Assembly: GCA_015061495.1 (NCBI GenBank)
Contig: SUWL01000003.1
Span: forward strand, 1 to 64,000
Direction of reading: 5' to 3'
DNA: 64,000 nucleotides
DNA from: Lentisphaerota bacterium
GTDB lineage: Bacteria; Verrucomicrobiota; Lentisphaeria; Victivallales; Victivallaceae
Below, piece after piece: positions 47,097-57,800 of the stretch. The notes under the pieces were generated by a model, which searched no databases, was not told the origin of the DNA, and worked only from the letters and a program-made list of their open reading frames with translations. Position 1 is the first letter of the stretch. Each line of letters opens with the position of its first letter. A program made the translations under genes and the position numbers.

Positions 47097-50000
47097 TTAT
47101 TTATTCTGCAGTTCACAGATCATATTCAACACTTCGACATGACAGCGATCCTGCTGGTCACAATTTCCCAGAACCATTCTTTCGGCGATGGCATCCAGTC
47201 GTCTGGCATCGGCAGGAGTTCCTTTTTCCCTGATCAGTTTTTTGCAGAGCAGCAGAGCTTTCATATCCAGAATTCCCTGGACATGTGCCTCCAGGCGTCT
47301 GCCGGAAAGAATCGTTCCGTGATTCATATCACAAAATGCGGCACCGTAATCAGTGTAATCGTCTCCGCTGTTGGTATCCAGAGAATCAAAACCTTCGCCG
47401 CTGTAACTGTCTATCGCCCAAAACGCATTGGCTGTACCGATCTCTTCTCTGAATGAACGGCTGAACATTCTCCGGTAATCGGACGGAGCGGTCGTTTTAG
47501 TCGTCCGTACTGAATAGGTCCAGATCGTGACTCCAGCCTTTTTGAACAGCGCGAGAAATTCCGGAGATTTGAAGCGTTCCAGAACTACAACATAATCAAG
47601 CTGTTCACTCAAGCGTTTCAATCCATTCATATAAACCGCATCGTAACCGTTCCGGGGAACCGGATTGGTGATCAGTGCTGCCTGCGGGACTGCTTCTCTG
47701 ACCAGTTTCCCCAAATACCAGACCCGGTACATGCGGCTGTTTTTATCATTGATATCGCCTTCCGGTTCGTCACCGGTATAGATGATTATCTGTTTTGGAG
47801 TAAGGTTGAATTTGTTCTGCAAATGAGCATAAAATTTGGTCATGAAGTCTTTGAATGCCGCTTCCCATACCGGCGTCGCATAGGGGACTTTGGGGTTGGG
47901 GGGCCGCAAGTTGCCGTTTTTGTCCCGCCAGATAAAGATGAATTTATGGAGGTTGAAGATCAATTTCAACTCTTTCCGGTCAACTCCGCAATCCAGATAG
48001 GTTTGGACTTTTTTATCAATCGAGCTGAAGTCGATATCTTTGAGTGTACCGTCATCATTCAATTCCGGATAGACCTCCCGCAGATGTCCGGCAAACATCA
48101 TATTGGTGTATCTTTCGACAAGGAAGCGGTAGAGATTGTCGATGTCAGTATAATTTTTGTTATCGGCGAACAATTCGGTGATAAAAGCGTAGTGGAAGTT
48201 ATCGGTACGGACTTTTCCCAAATCCACCGGCAGCACCTGCAGTTCCAGTTCCACACGTTCCATAGCGAAACCTTTAACGGCACTTTTCAGGATGATCACT
48301 CCTTTGTAAGTGCCCGGTTTCAGTCCGGCTGTTGAAATGGTCATCCAGACCGGGACATCGGTGCGCGGAGCCGCACGCAGCAAAGTTTTCATCGGCAGAG
48401 GGGCAAACGGGTCATACACCGGAGCACCGGTACTGTGTTCCAGACGGATGCCCTCATAAAAGGTTATATTGCGGAGGAAATCGTTCCATTCCTGTTCCCA
48501 GAATTTGTGGGATGGAGTTTTGGCAAAGCATTTGATTTGTCCCAGAAAAGGTTTGTCACTCAAGTTGGAGATGACAAACCCATAAAGCACCCGGCTGTTC
48601 ATGGCGGCAGTCAGGCGGATTTTTTTCAGCCCGCTGCTGTTGACCGTCGGTTCAAGTTTGTTTTCCCAAACATCGGGACGATGAATAAAAATATTTTTAC
48701 CGGAAAGAGACAGGGAGAGCAATGCAGTGCGCATTTCCGCATAACCGGCGCTTAATTTTTTCTGCGAATCAGCTTTTCCGCCCTCTTTCTGAACAATATC
48801 GGCAAAGGCTGCCAGTTTTGCGGCAAAGGCAGTTCGTTCGCTGCTTTTGCCTTTGACGATATTAAATTCATTGCGCAATCCGGCAAGTTGACGGTTCCAG
48901 TATGCCCGGGTACTGCCCAGGATCATTTTGCCGAAAAGATCGATGTCGTGAAAATCCCGCACTCCCGGCTGCCAGGTGCTTATACCGCCGCAAGTTGCTC
49001 CGCCGCGGCAGATGTTTCCTGCAATGGTCATGCCGTCAACCTCGCCGTCAAGTCCGACTTCATTGCGCGGGATGGTGATCTTGACTGTAAATTCCCGTGC
49101 CGAGGTGTTCACGGAGAAAACTGCCCGGCTCCGGAAATTTTTATCAGCTTTTACTTTGGCATGGTATTTGGCGGCAAATGTTTTACCATTCGCTCCGGCG
49201 CAATATTGATAATAGACAGTTCTGGTCAGATCCGGACGCAGAAAAAATTCGATATAGTCGCTTTGCCAGAGATCTGAACCATCTTTTTTTACCGTCATTC
49301 CGGCAGGAACCGGATTTTTGATGATCACATAAAAATTTTTGCTGTCCATCGTTATGGCGGCGGAAGAGGCGTTGGTGTGAAACTTCTCCTCTGCCCGTAC
49401 CCAGGAGCCGTAAGCGTAACCGGGACGGTCGGGAACGTGGAATTTCTTTGACCATGCCAGTTGTCCGTCATTACGGATGATGATTTCCTGTGCAGCAGTG
49501 TCGGTAGAGTCCGGGGAAAATCCTTCCGGGAAAACCGCATCCGGAATGATCTGCAAGTTATCCATCACTCCGAAAAATCCATTCCACCCTTCTGAAAGAG
49601 TTACAGTGTCGTTTCCGGAGAAGGTCACATCTTCAGTGGCGACCTTACGGGAAAATACTCCGTCAATAAACGAATACAACGTTTTATCGCAATATACCAG
49701 CCGGATATTGTGCCACTGATCCTGTTTCTGGCATGGTGAATAAACTTCCGCCCAGGGTTTACCGCGTACGCCGCTGTTGATATCGGCATCTCCTCGGGTG
49801 CGGACAAAAAGTCCGCCTTTGCCGTGCCAGCTCAACCAATTACCTTTGTGGGGACGGTCGATTTTTATGTCCATGCAGATGGTGAGTTTTTTGGTGTCCC
49901 CCTTGAACAGCGGCTTGGGCAGAACTATTTTTGTGTCGTTCCCGGAAAAACGCAGAGCAGAACCGGTTCTGCCGGCAGCCCATTGCGCTTTGCCGATGTT

Positions 50001-50684
50001 CATGCTTTGATTGTTGCCCCGGGTAAAATTCCCCCTGTTTTCATCGAATGTCCATATCGTGCTGCCGCTCTTGGCTTCTGCGGCAGGCTGGGCGGCAACG
50101 GCAGAAGGGATGATCTGCAAGTTGTCGATCACTCCGTGAAGTCCATTCCATCCTTTGGAAACCGGAGAGAGTTCCAGCCTGTCAGTTCCGCCGAATTCCA
50201 CTTTGCCGGTGACGATTTCCGCCGCCTGCACACCATCGAGGAAGACGGTGAGCTTTTCGTTGGCGAATACCAGTTTGAGATTGTGCCACCTGGTCATATC
50301 CGGACATGCCGGATATACCTCTTTCCACGGACGGCCCCGAACGCCGATATTGATCTTGCCGTCAGCCCGGGTGCGGATGAAAAATCCGCCGCGACCATTC
50401 CAGGAGAGCCAGTCGCCTTTGACAACTTTGTCCAGTTTGAAGTCAAAAGATACGGTCAATTCCGAAGTTTTACCGTTGAAGTGAGGCGAGGGGATAGTTA
50501 AAACGCTTTTTTCTCCCGCAAAACGCAAGGCTGAACCATCTTTGCCGGGGCACCATGAGGTTCCTTTGATATTCATTTGGCGGCTGCCGTCCCGGGTGAT
50601 TTGCCCCTGATTTTCGTTAAAATCCCATGCTGTAAGTCCGGTAGCTGTCAGCAGAATTGTCAGGATGAGAATACTTTTTTTCAT
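47097..50684 (-). CDS. Large secreted protein: two tandem LamG/concanavalin-like domains, CBM9-like domain, DUF4091-like catalytic region
   Basis: 1195 aa; signal peptide; repeated W(D/T)F(N/D)EN(Q/R)G...SALRF(A/S)G...WHN(L/I)(K/R)LV(F/Y)...GV(I/M)DNLQIIP; IIIYTGDEPEGDINDKN; ILSGRRLEAHVQGILDMKAL. Confidence 0.8.
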   Translation of the reverse strand: MKKSILILTILLTATGLTAWDFNENQGQITRDGSRQMNIKGTSWCPGKDGSALRFAGEKSVLTIPSPHFNGKTSELTVSFDFKLDKVVKGDWLSWNGRGGFFIRTRADGKINIGVRGRPWKEVYPACPDMTRWHNLKLVFANEKLTVFLDGVQAAEIVTGKVEFGGTDRLELSPVSKGWNGLHGVIDNLQIIPSAVAAQPAAEAKSGSTIWTFDENRGNFTRGNNQSMNIGKAQWAAGRTGSALRFSGNDTKIVLPKPLFKGDTKKLTICMDIKIDRPHKGNWLSWHGKGGLFVRTRGDADINSGVRGKPWAEVYSPCQKQDQWHNIRLVYCDKTLYSFIDGVFSRKVATEDVTFSGNDTVTLSEGWNGFFGVMDNLQIIPDAVFPEGFSPDSTDTAAQEIIIRNDGQLAWSKKFHVPDRPGYAYGSWVRAEEKFHTNASSAAITMDSKNFYVIIKNPVPAGMTVKKDGSDLWQSDYIEFFLRPDLTRTVYYQYCAGANGKTFAAKYHAKVKADKNFRSRAVFSVNTSAREFTVKITIPRNEVGLDGEVDGMTIAGNICRGGATCGGISTWQPGVRDFHDIDLFGKMILGSTRAYWNRQLAGLRNEFNIVKGKSSERTAFAAKLAAFADIVQKEGGKADSQKKLSAGYAEMRTALLSLSLSGKNIFIHRPDVWENKLEPTVNSSGLKKIRLTAAMNSRVLYGFVISNLSDKPFLGQIKCFAKTPSHKFWEQEWNDFLRNITFYEGIRLEHSTGAPVYDPFAPLPMKTLLRAAPRTDVPVWMTISTAGLKPGTYKGVIILKSAVKGFAMERVELELQVLPVDLGKVRTDNFHYAFITELFADNKNYTDIDNLYRFLVERYTNMMFAGHLREVYPELNDDGTLKDIDFSSIDKKVQTYLDCGVDRKELKLIFNLHKFIFIWRDKNGNLRPPNPKVPYATPVWEAAFKDFMTKFYAHLQNKFNLTPKQIIIYTGDEPEGDINDKNSRMYRVWYLGKLVREAVPQAALITNPVPRNGYDAVYMNGLKRLSEQLDYVVVLERFKSPEFLALFKKAGVTIWTYSVRTTKTTAPSDYRRMFSRSFREEIGTANAFWAIDSYSGEGFDSLDTNSGDDYTDYGAAFCDMNHGTILSGRRLEAHVQGILDMKALLLCKKLIREKGTPADARRLDAIAERMVLGNCDQQDRCHVEVLNMICELQNK

Positions 50685-50695
50685 GATGGAGAACC

Positions 50696-51544
50696 TTATT
50701 TTCCGAATTTACTTTCAGCAGTGCTGCCGCCGAGGATATAGCCCCAGTTGTAGATTTCTCTGCCTTTTAACGGTTTGAAACGGGAAGGAATGTCTCCCGG
50801 AGTGAGTTTTTCAGCATGGCCGTCTGCAAAACTGTAACTGGCACTGCCGTTATGCCGGAAGTGAGGCACGCAGTTGGTGCGGTAGACGTAAGGCACCTGG
50901 GTATTGTTGTATTCTGCGCCATCCTGACTTTTCAGGACGATGGAGTCCATAAGCATGATCACTGAACTGGAGGATTTCAGTTTGTTCAACTGCAATATCG
51001 CATTCCCTTCACTGACCACTCCGGAGATCGGGGCATCTCCGGCAGAATTGGAGAGCCACTGGGAATCGTTGGAATTGTACGCTCCGTAACCGATTTTCCA
51101 CCATGCCACATTGCCGTCATAACCATCCATGGCATAATTGCTGGAGCCTTTGGAATAAAGAGGCTTCCAGGAAGGACAGTGCGACATGTATATTTCGGAT
51201 TCTTTGATGAAACCGCTTTTTTCCATATTGCTTGTCCAGTATCCGTTGTGGGTGCGAACCGGAGCAAGTTCGGTTTTTGCCGTGCCGCCGGATGTGTCCA
51301 CCGAGACAAAAAGCGGCACAAAGTCGCTGTTGCTGTCGGCGTAAAAGAGCAGTATCTGTGCCGAACCTTTTATATTGCTGATGCAGTTCGCCGCTCTGCC
51401 GCTCTCCCGCGCTGAATTAAGCGCGGGCAGCAAAATTGCTGCGAGAATGGCGATGATTGCAATTACGACCAGCAATTCTATCAGGGTGAATCCCCTGGTC
51501 GGCATTTTTCTGCTTGATGAGTGGTTAATTGATGAATTTTTCAT
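50696..51544 (-). CDS. DUF1559-type pseudopilin without insertion (canonical G|FTLIELL)
   Basis: Start 51544 with [67 protein letters not shown]...[11 protein letters not shown]. Confidence 0.9.
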   Translation of the reverse strand: MKNSSINHSSSRKMPTRGFTLIELLVVIAIIAILAAILLPALNSARESGRAANCISNIKGSAQILLFYADSNSDFVPLFVSVDTSGGTAKTELAPVRTHNGYWTSNMEKSGFIKESEIYMSHCPSWKPLYSKGSSNYAMDGYDGNVAWWKIGYGAYNSNDSQWLSNSAGDAPISGVVSEGNAILQLNKLKSSSSVIMLMDSIVLKSQDGAEYNNTQVPYVYRTNCVPHFRHNGSASYSFADGHAEKLTPGDIPSRFKPLKGREIYNWGYILGGSTAESKFGK

Positions 51545-51717
51545 GGCAGCTCCTTTCCTGTTGGGTTCTTTTTTAGGGTTCTCTATTATAAATATACAAT
51601 TGATGTCTGCTTCAAACAATAACGATAGTTCTTTTTTACAGCACGATAGTATCAAAAAGCCGATGCGGGGTTGAAAAAATCTTTTTTTGGAGGTATTTTA
51701 TATCCACGGAGGTAACT

Positions 51718-52608
51718 ATGGTGATAACCAAGCAAATACAAGTCATTTCCAAAGGCACAGCAGAGCATTTTGCACTCTATGTGCGCAAGGAGGATTTTCA
51801 ACCGGAAACGCCGTATCACAAGCACGATTTTATTGAATTAGTTATCGTGCTGTCCGGCAGAAGCGGTCAGATCATCGACGGCAGGCGTACTGAAACGACA
51901 GTCGGTGATGTATTTGTTATTCCGAGGGGGATATTTCACTCTTACTGCGACTGCAGTGATGATTTCCGGATCGTCAATATCCTCTATGTGCCGGAATCAT
52001 TGTCAATGCCGGTGCTGGATATCAATTTGCTGCCCGGATTTGAGGCGATATGGCAGAATAAGATGGATGAGGAGCAGAGATATCTGGCGTTTCATATTTC
52101 GGAAAAAGATTTTCCGGCGATTTTGGAAATGGTACAAAATCTGGTGAATGAGAGCCGATCCCGGGAACCGGGATATCAGTTCAATATGCTTGGCGGCTTC
52201 ATGAGTCTGCTGGGTAAATTGGCAAGGATCTATTCCCGGGATTGCTCGGTGAGCAAACACCGTTATGTCAATATGGCAGGGGTGATAACCTACTTGAATC
52301 TCAATTTTCGCAAACCGGTGACGATCAGTAAACTCTGCACTGTCGCCGGGATGTCCAAGGCCTCTTTGATGCGCAATTTCAATCTGGCTACCGGGACAAC
52401 TCCGCTGCAATATCAACTGCAGCTGCGCATTCGCGAAGCAGTGATTATGCTGCGCAGCAGTGCAAAGAGTTTGGGTGAGGTGGCTTTTGAAGTCGGTTTT
52501 TCGGATGTAAATTACTTCAGCAGACAATTCAAAAAGATTACCGGATGTTCACCGGGGATCTACCGCCGGGAAGCCGGGAAAAACGTTCAGATGATATCTT
52601 TGGAATGA
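51718..52608 (+). CDS. AraC family regulator with N-terminal cupin-like domain
   Basis: 296 aa; YHKHDFIELVIVLSGRSGQIIDGR...GDVFVIPRG; HTH KPVTISKLCTVAGMSKASLMRNFNLATGTTPLQYQLQLRIREAVIMLRSS...FSDVNYFSRQFKKITGCSPGIYR. Confidence 0.93.
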   Translation: MVITKQIQVISKGTAEHFALYVRKEDFQPETPYHKHDFIELVIVLSGRSGQIIDGRRTETTVGDVFVIPRGIFHSYCDCSDDFRIVNILYVPESLSMPVLDINLLPGFEAIWQNKMDEEQRYLAFHISEKDFPAILEMVQNLVNESRSREPGYQFNMLGGFMSLLGKLARIYSRDCSVSKHRYVNMAGVITYLNLNFRKPVTISKLCTVAGMSKASLMRNFNLATGTTPLQYQLQLRIREAVIMLRSSAKSLGEVAFEVGFSDVNYFSRQFKKITGCSPGIYRREAGKNVQMISLE

Positions 52609-53489
52609 TTGCGGGAATCTACGAATTTCGACAAAATTGAGTTTTGTTGACGGTAGGCCCGTGGGGTCATGCCCAGGTGGTTGTGAAAGGCCCGGGTGAA
52701 GTAGTTGCTGTCATTGAATCCGGAATCAAAAGCGATTTCCGAAATACTCATATCCGTGGCAGTCAACTGCTGACAGGCATGAGTCAGCCGCAGATCCATA
52801 AGATATTGCATGGGAGAGATGCCGGTATTGAGTTTGAATGAACTCATGAATTTACTTTTGGACATGTGAACCATTTTTGCCAACTGCAAAATGGAACAGT
52901 TCTCCTTGTAATGTTTTTTCATAAAGTCTTTGACTTGTGTCAGATATTCCGGAAGTACTTTGCGTTCCGGAGAAGAGGTTTCCACGTAATATATCCTTGA
53001 CAGGCGGCACATCAGCTGCATGAGCAGCGCAAAACGGTAGGTGTGAGAAGCCTGCCGGGGAGCGGAATTTTCCCGGATCATCTCTTTGAACAGTTGTTCG
53101 AGTTTCAGCAGTTCCTTTTCTGAAACTTGAAAATACGGGTAACGGTGTTCATTATCGTTCTCCGGAGTGAATAGCTGTTTGAATCCGGGAGAGGAGTAAA
53201 GATCCAGCTGGAGCATCGGCAGTTTTTCCGGGATGAAAAACAAATTGAACAGCGCCAGCGGATTTTTTTTATCCGGCACATATCCGTGAGCCATTCCCCG
53301 GGGGATAACGAAAATATCCCCCCGTTTCAGGGGGACTTCACTATCGGCAAGCAGATGTTGTCCGCTCCCTCCCGAGACGCAGACCAATTCTACAAAATTA
53401 TGGGTGTGCATGGATGTTGTCCGCTGTTGCGGCAGATATTGCACAAACAGCGGAAATTCCAGTCCCCAGCGATAAAGTTTGTTTTCCAT
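52587..53489 (-). CDS. AraC family regulator with N-terminal cupin-like domain
   Basis: 300 aa; MHTHNFVELVCVSGGSGQHLL...GDIFVIPRGMAHGY; HTH CSILQLAKMVHMSKSKFMSSFKLNTGISPMQYLMDLRL...FNDSNYFTRAFHNHLGMTPRAYR. Confidence 0.93.
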   Translation of the reverse strand: MENKLYRWGLEFPLFVQYLPQQRTTSMHTHNFVELVCVSGGSGQHLLADSEVPLKRGDIFVIPRGMAHGYVPDKKNPLALFNLFFIPEKLPMLQLDLYSSPGFKQLFTPENDNEHRYPYFQVSEKELLKLEQLFKEMIRENSAPRQASHTYRFALLMQLMCRLSRIYYVETSSPERKVLPEYLTQVKDFMKKHYKENCSILQLAKMVHMSKSKFMSSFKLNTGISPMQYLMDLRLTHACQQLTATDMSISEIAFDSGFNDSNYFTRAFHNHLGMTPRAYRQQNSILSKFVDSRNHSKDII

Positions 53490-53663
53490 ATTCTTACTGT
53501 ATACCGGATGAAAAATTTTTCAAGTTTCAAATGATACTTTTTGGACTTTTGTGCAGTTTTTCTGTTTTTTTGTTAAGTTTTTCACCGTAAGTGCATGATA
53601 TATTAGAAAAAGAAAGAAACGGCATTTCATGGTGAAATGTGCTTAACAACAGAAAAGGAGAAT

Positions 53664-54806
53664 ATGATGAAGTCATCGTCGAGTGAAACCAGAGTCCGTT
53701 TTACGTTGATTGAATTGCTGGTAAGCAGTACTCTGTCATCATTGCATTTTTTCGAGCAAAAATTTTTCCGCACGGCGGGGCATGATCTGTCATCCAAAAG
53801 TGTCCCGCTTTTCTTGAAAAGGGAAGTTGGGTTTGGGGAGAGGGGAAAAACCTCTTTTCCCGCCCGCGCGGCGGGTTGCGGAAAAACTCGCCCTTCCGTC
53901 TTCGTTTCACTACGCCGTGACGAGTCGCTTCGCTGGGGCTCGGACAATGATATATCCCAAAGAGTACCGCTTTTTTTGAAAGAGAAAGGGGGCGCGGGGG
54001 AACGGGAAAACTTTTTTTCTCGTGAAAAAAAGTTTTCCTTGTCCCCCGCACACTCCCATTTCACTTTAATAGAATTGCTGGTGGTCATTGCAATAATTGC
54101 AATTCTTGCAGCGATCCTGCTGCCGGCACTTAATTCCGCCCGCGAAAGGGGCAGAAGTGCCAACTGCATCAACAATCTGAAACAGATCCATCTGGCGTGG
54201 GCTTCATACAGCAATGATTTTGACGATTGGGCAATGATTATGGCTTATCCGTGGGAAGGAAGAAGTGTGCATATGCCATGGTACGGCGTAATGCAGGCAC
54301 TTCAATTGCTGCCGGACGGCAATATGTTCCGCTGTCCAAGCAATGCCGCCAATGTAAAAGGTAAATATCCGGACGACGGTGCGGTGAATTATGGCTCAAC
54401 CTACGGCTTGACCACTGGAACATTCGGCAGGGAGATCAATAAAATTCCGCCGATCAAATTGAATAAAATTATTCAGATGAATGGCGGGAATTCCACCGTT
54501 GTATTTGGCGATACAGCCAATATAAAAAGTGATTCCCCGCAAATATCCTCTTTCACTCATTCCACCGGTCGGGCGGGAATCGAAATATATAATATCAGTA
54601 ATGAGAGTTTTAAGAGCTATACCGGAGCTCACGATTATACTCCTTACGGTCTCTATTTGCTGCACAATAAAAGTGCCAATATCGTCAATGTTTCCGGCAG
54701 CGTGACCTCCTTCTATGAGGTGGGAGTTATTCTGCGTGATCACACTCTTTTCCGCCCGAATCGCCGTAGCGATGATACCGATAGGACGTGGACATACAAA
54801 AATTAA
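53664..54806 (+). CDS. DUF1559-type pseudopilin with 360-bp in-frame insertion between two FTLIELLV copies
   Basis: FTLIELLV at 53700-53723 and again at 54060-54083 (offset 360 bp = 120 codons, no stop between); second copy continues [28 protein letters not shown]. Confidence 0.85.
   Translation: MMKSSSSETRVRFTLIELLVSSTLSSLHFFEQKFFRTAGHDLSSKSVPLFLKREVGFGERGKTSFPARAAGCGKTRPSVFVSLRRDESLRWGSDNDISQRVPLFLKEKGGAGERENFFSREKKFSLSPAHSHFTLIELLVVIAIIAILAAILLPALNSARERGRSANCINNLKQIHLAWASYSNDFDDWAMIMAYPWEGRSVHMPWYGVMQALQLLPDGNMFRCPSNAANVKGKYPDDGAVNYGSTYGLTTGTFGREINKIPPIKLNKIIQMNGGNSTVVFGDTANIKSDSPQISSFTHSTGRAGIEIYNISNESFKSYTGAHDYTPYGLYLLHNKSANIVNVSGSVTSFYEVGVILRDHTLFRPNRRSDDTDRTWTYKN
54005..54038 (+). repeat. 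Large perfect hairpin inside the insertion
   Basis: GGAAAACTTTTTTTC-TCGT-GAAAAAAAGTTTTCC (15-bp perfect stem), extended outward by GCGGGGG/CCCCCGC. Confidence 0.9.
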
Positions 54807-54830
54807 GCATGACATTCAAGGAACAACTAT

Positions 54831-57800
54831 ATGAAACCATCAATATATTTTATACTGTTATTAAGTATGACAGTTGCCTTTGCCGGCGACCTGAAGTGGG
54901 ACCAAAATAATGATTTTCAGCCGTGGCGGGCATGTTGGAGAGTGAAATGCACCCGGAATAACGGAGTTTTGGAACTGACTGATATCGGCAAAGACAGTTC
55001 AATCGTCGCCAACGGGGTAAATGTCGATCCGGCAAAATTCAACCGTTTATCCATCCGGTACCGGGCAACCGGGATTGCCTCAAAAACCACTGGACAGCTC
55101 TATTTCGCCGGTGGCAACCGCCCGCGTTTTTCCGATGGCAAAAAATGGAATTTGCCATCACTGAATAATGACGGCAGCTGGCATACTCTTATTCTGGATG
55201 TCGATCAATGCATGAAAGATCCGGAAGAGTGGTCAAAATTCGGCATTGTAACTCAATTGCGTTTGGATCTCACCGATCAGCCGGGAGGAAAGATCGAAGT
55301 CAAGTCGATCGTGTTTTCTGCGAAACCGGAGGTTACAGCTGGAATCTGGAACAAAGATAATGATTTCCAGCCGTGGACTGCTTGTTGGCGGTTGAATTGT
55401 TCCCGGGATAACGGATTGCTGAAATTGAGCAACATCGGCAAAGACAGTTCCATTATCGCCAGAAATTTGAAATTGCACAACAACGGATTCAATCGTATTG
55501 ATATCCGCTATCGGGCAATCGGAACCCCGAAATCCACCCGGGGACAGATTTACTTTACCGGGCAGGGGAACAATCGTTTCTCTGATAAAAATTCCATTAA
55601 TCTGCCATCTCTGGTCAGTGATGGGCAATGGCACACCATGAGTGTGGATATCGCAGAAAAAGCCGTCGATTTTGCTTCATGGCAAAGTACTTCTGTAATA
55701 AAAGATTTGCGTCTGGACATGATGGATCAGGCTGGAGGGGTGATCGAAATAGAGTACATCCGCTTGTATAAACTGACCGTTGCTGATCCGGAAGAGGCGG
55801 CATGGCAGAAAATAACTCCGCAATTTTTGCCTCCGGCACAACCGGAGCCGCCCTATTTCGCCGGAAAGATGATCCGTTTTCCGGGGAAATTCGATCCCAA
55901 TTCTCCCCAACACTTTTTTTTTCGTAAAAAATTCACCCTTTCAGAAAAGCCGGTAAAAGCATGTTTGCAGTTCCTTGCCGATGATGCGGCTGAAGTTTTT
56001 ATCAATGGCAAATCTGCTGCTTCATGTGACACCTGGCGGAAAGCCAAAGTCGTTGATGTTTCCGATTTGCTGGTATCTGGAACAAATCTTCTGGCGGTCA
56101 ACCATTGGAATCATCACGGCTCGACCGGACTTCTGATCGAATTGTATTGCGAATTTAAAGACGGATCTTTTATCCGCATCAACAGTGACAGATCTTTCGT
56201 TTCTGCAGCTTCAGTTCTTGCCGGATGGAACGCCCTGGCAGATTATGATGATTCCGCATGGCAGATATCTATGGAACAGCCGGTCCCTCCGGGCGGTCCA
56301 TGGATCAGCCGGGTCGCTTACATAGACTTCCGTCTGCCGCCGCAGAAATTGAATTCTTTTTCTTCTGATCAACAACAGCTCAATGCCGGTGCGGTATTTC
56401 AGGGTAAGGTGGTGTTTGATGGCAAAAAGCCGGAACAATTGCCGTCATTTGATTTGGTTTTCAGTGACATAAACGGTCAGCGGATCATCGCTGAAACCAT
56501 CGAAAAATATACATTCAAGGCAATCAATGAAAATCAATGGGAATTGATCTTTTCTTCGCCGCTGCCGCGCTATATCCAGTCACAAAAATTGCACCTTGCT
56601 CTGCATTTTATTTCCGGTCTGTCTCTGGATAAAGTTCCGGAAATGACTGTTGATTTTATCAACAACGCCCCATTACTTGCTGCTCCGCACAGCAAAGTGG
56701 TTGCAACTCCAGCGGGACCGCAGTTGGAAATCAATGGCAAAACCAACTTCACCTTTGCCTCGTTTGCCCAGATAAAACATCCCAAAATCCCCGCCGGACA
56801 GGATTTTACCCATGCTCCGATCCGGGTTATCAGTGCCGGTGCGTGGGTAAGTCGTGACAAAATTGATTTTCACCGGCTGGATAAGGCCGCTGAAGCTGAA
56901 TTGCGGCGTTATCCCGATGCCTTGCTGCTGGTACAGATATCCTGCTATCCACCGAGAGATTGGGGAGAAGCAAACCGGGATGAATTGGCAATGGAATCCA
57001 ACGGAAAATTATTCCATGAAACAGCCAATTGGATGGGGCAAAACCGGGTTGCGTTGTCATTCGCTTCTCAAAAGGGTCGCAATGAATTGGCAGAAATGGT
57101 GACCAAGATGGTCAATTATGCGGAAAAATCCCATTGGCGTCACCGTATTGTCGGTTATCGGATCGCCGGCGGACACACCGCCGAGTGGATCGCCTGGGGC
57201 CATGACCGTAAACTGTTCTTTGACTACTCTCCGGTAAACCGGGAGGCATTCAAAAAATATTTGCAGAAAAACTATCCGGATGTGAAGAATATGGAAATCC
57301 CCACTCCAGCTGAACGTTTGGCAAGAAAAAATGATGATGCACTGCTCGATCCGGCTCTGCATGTCCGGGCGATCGCGTATAATTATTTCGAATCCGAATG
57401 TGTCACTGATATGATAATCGCATTGTGCCGGGCCGCCAAAAAGGCATGCGGCAACCGGGTGGTGGTCGGGACATATTACGGTTATCACATGAATGTGACG
57501 GCTACGGATTTCCAGTTTACCGGACACTTGGCATTGAAACGCCTTATCGACTCAAAAGCAGTTGATTTCATTATGTCTCCTCCATCTTACGCATTCCGGC
57601 AGGTCGGAGACACCATGGGGGATATGAAACCGTTTCAAACTATCGCCAATAACAATATAATGCCGATAGTGGAAGATGATACCCGCACTCATAATACCGC
57701 TGATTACTGCCGCTATTATCAGGCATTGAATCCTGCTCAATCCGTGGCATTGCTTCAGCGCAATATGGCGATGGCATTGTGCCGCAATCAGATGGTGCTG

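Noticed and set aside
52587-52608. 22-bp overlap of convergent AraC genes as a deliberate antisense device
   Set aside because: Short 3' overlaps between convergent genes are common; no further evidence.
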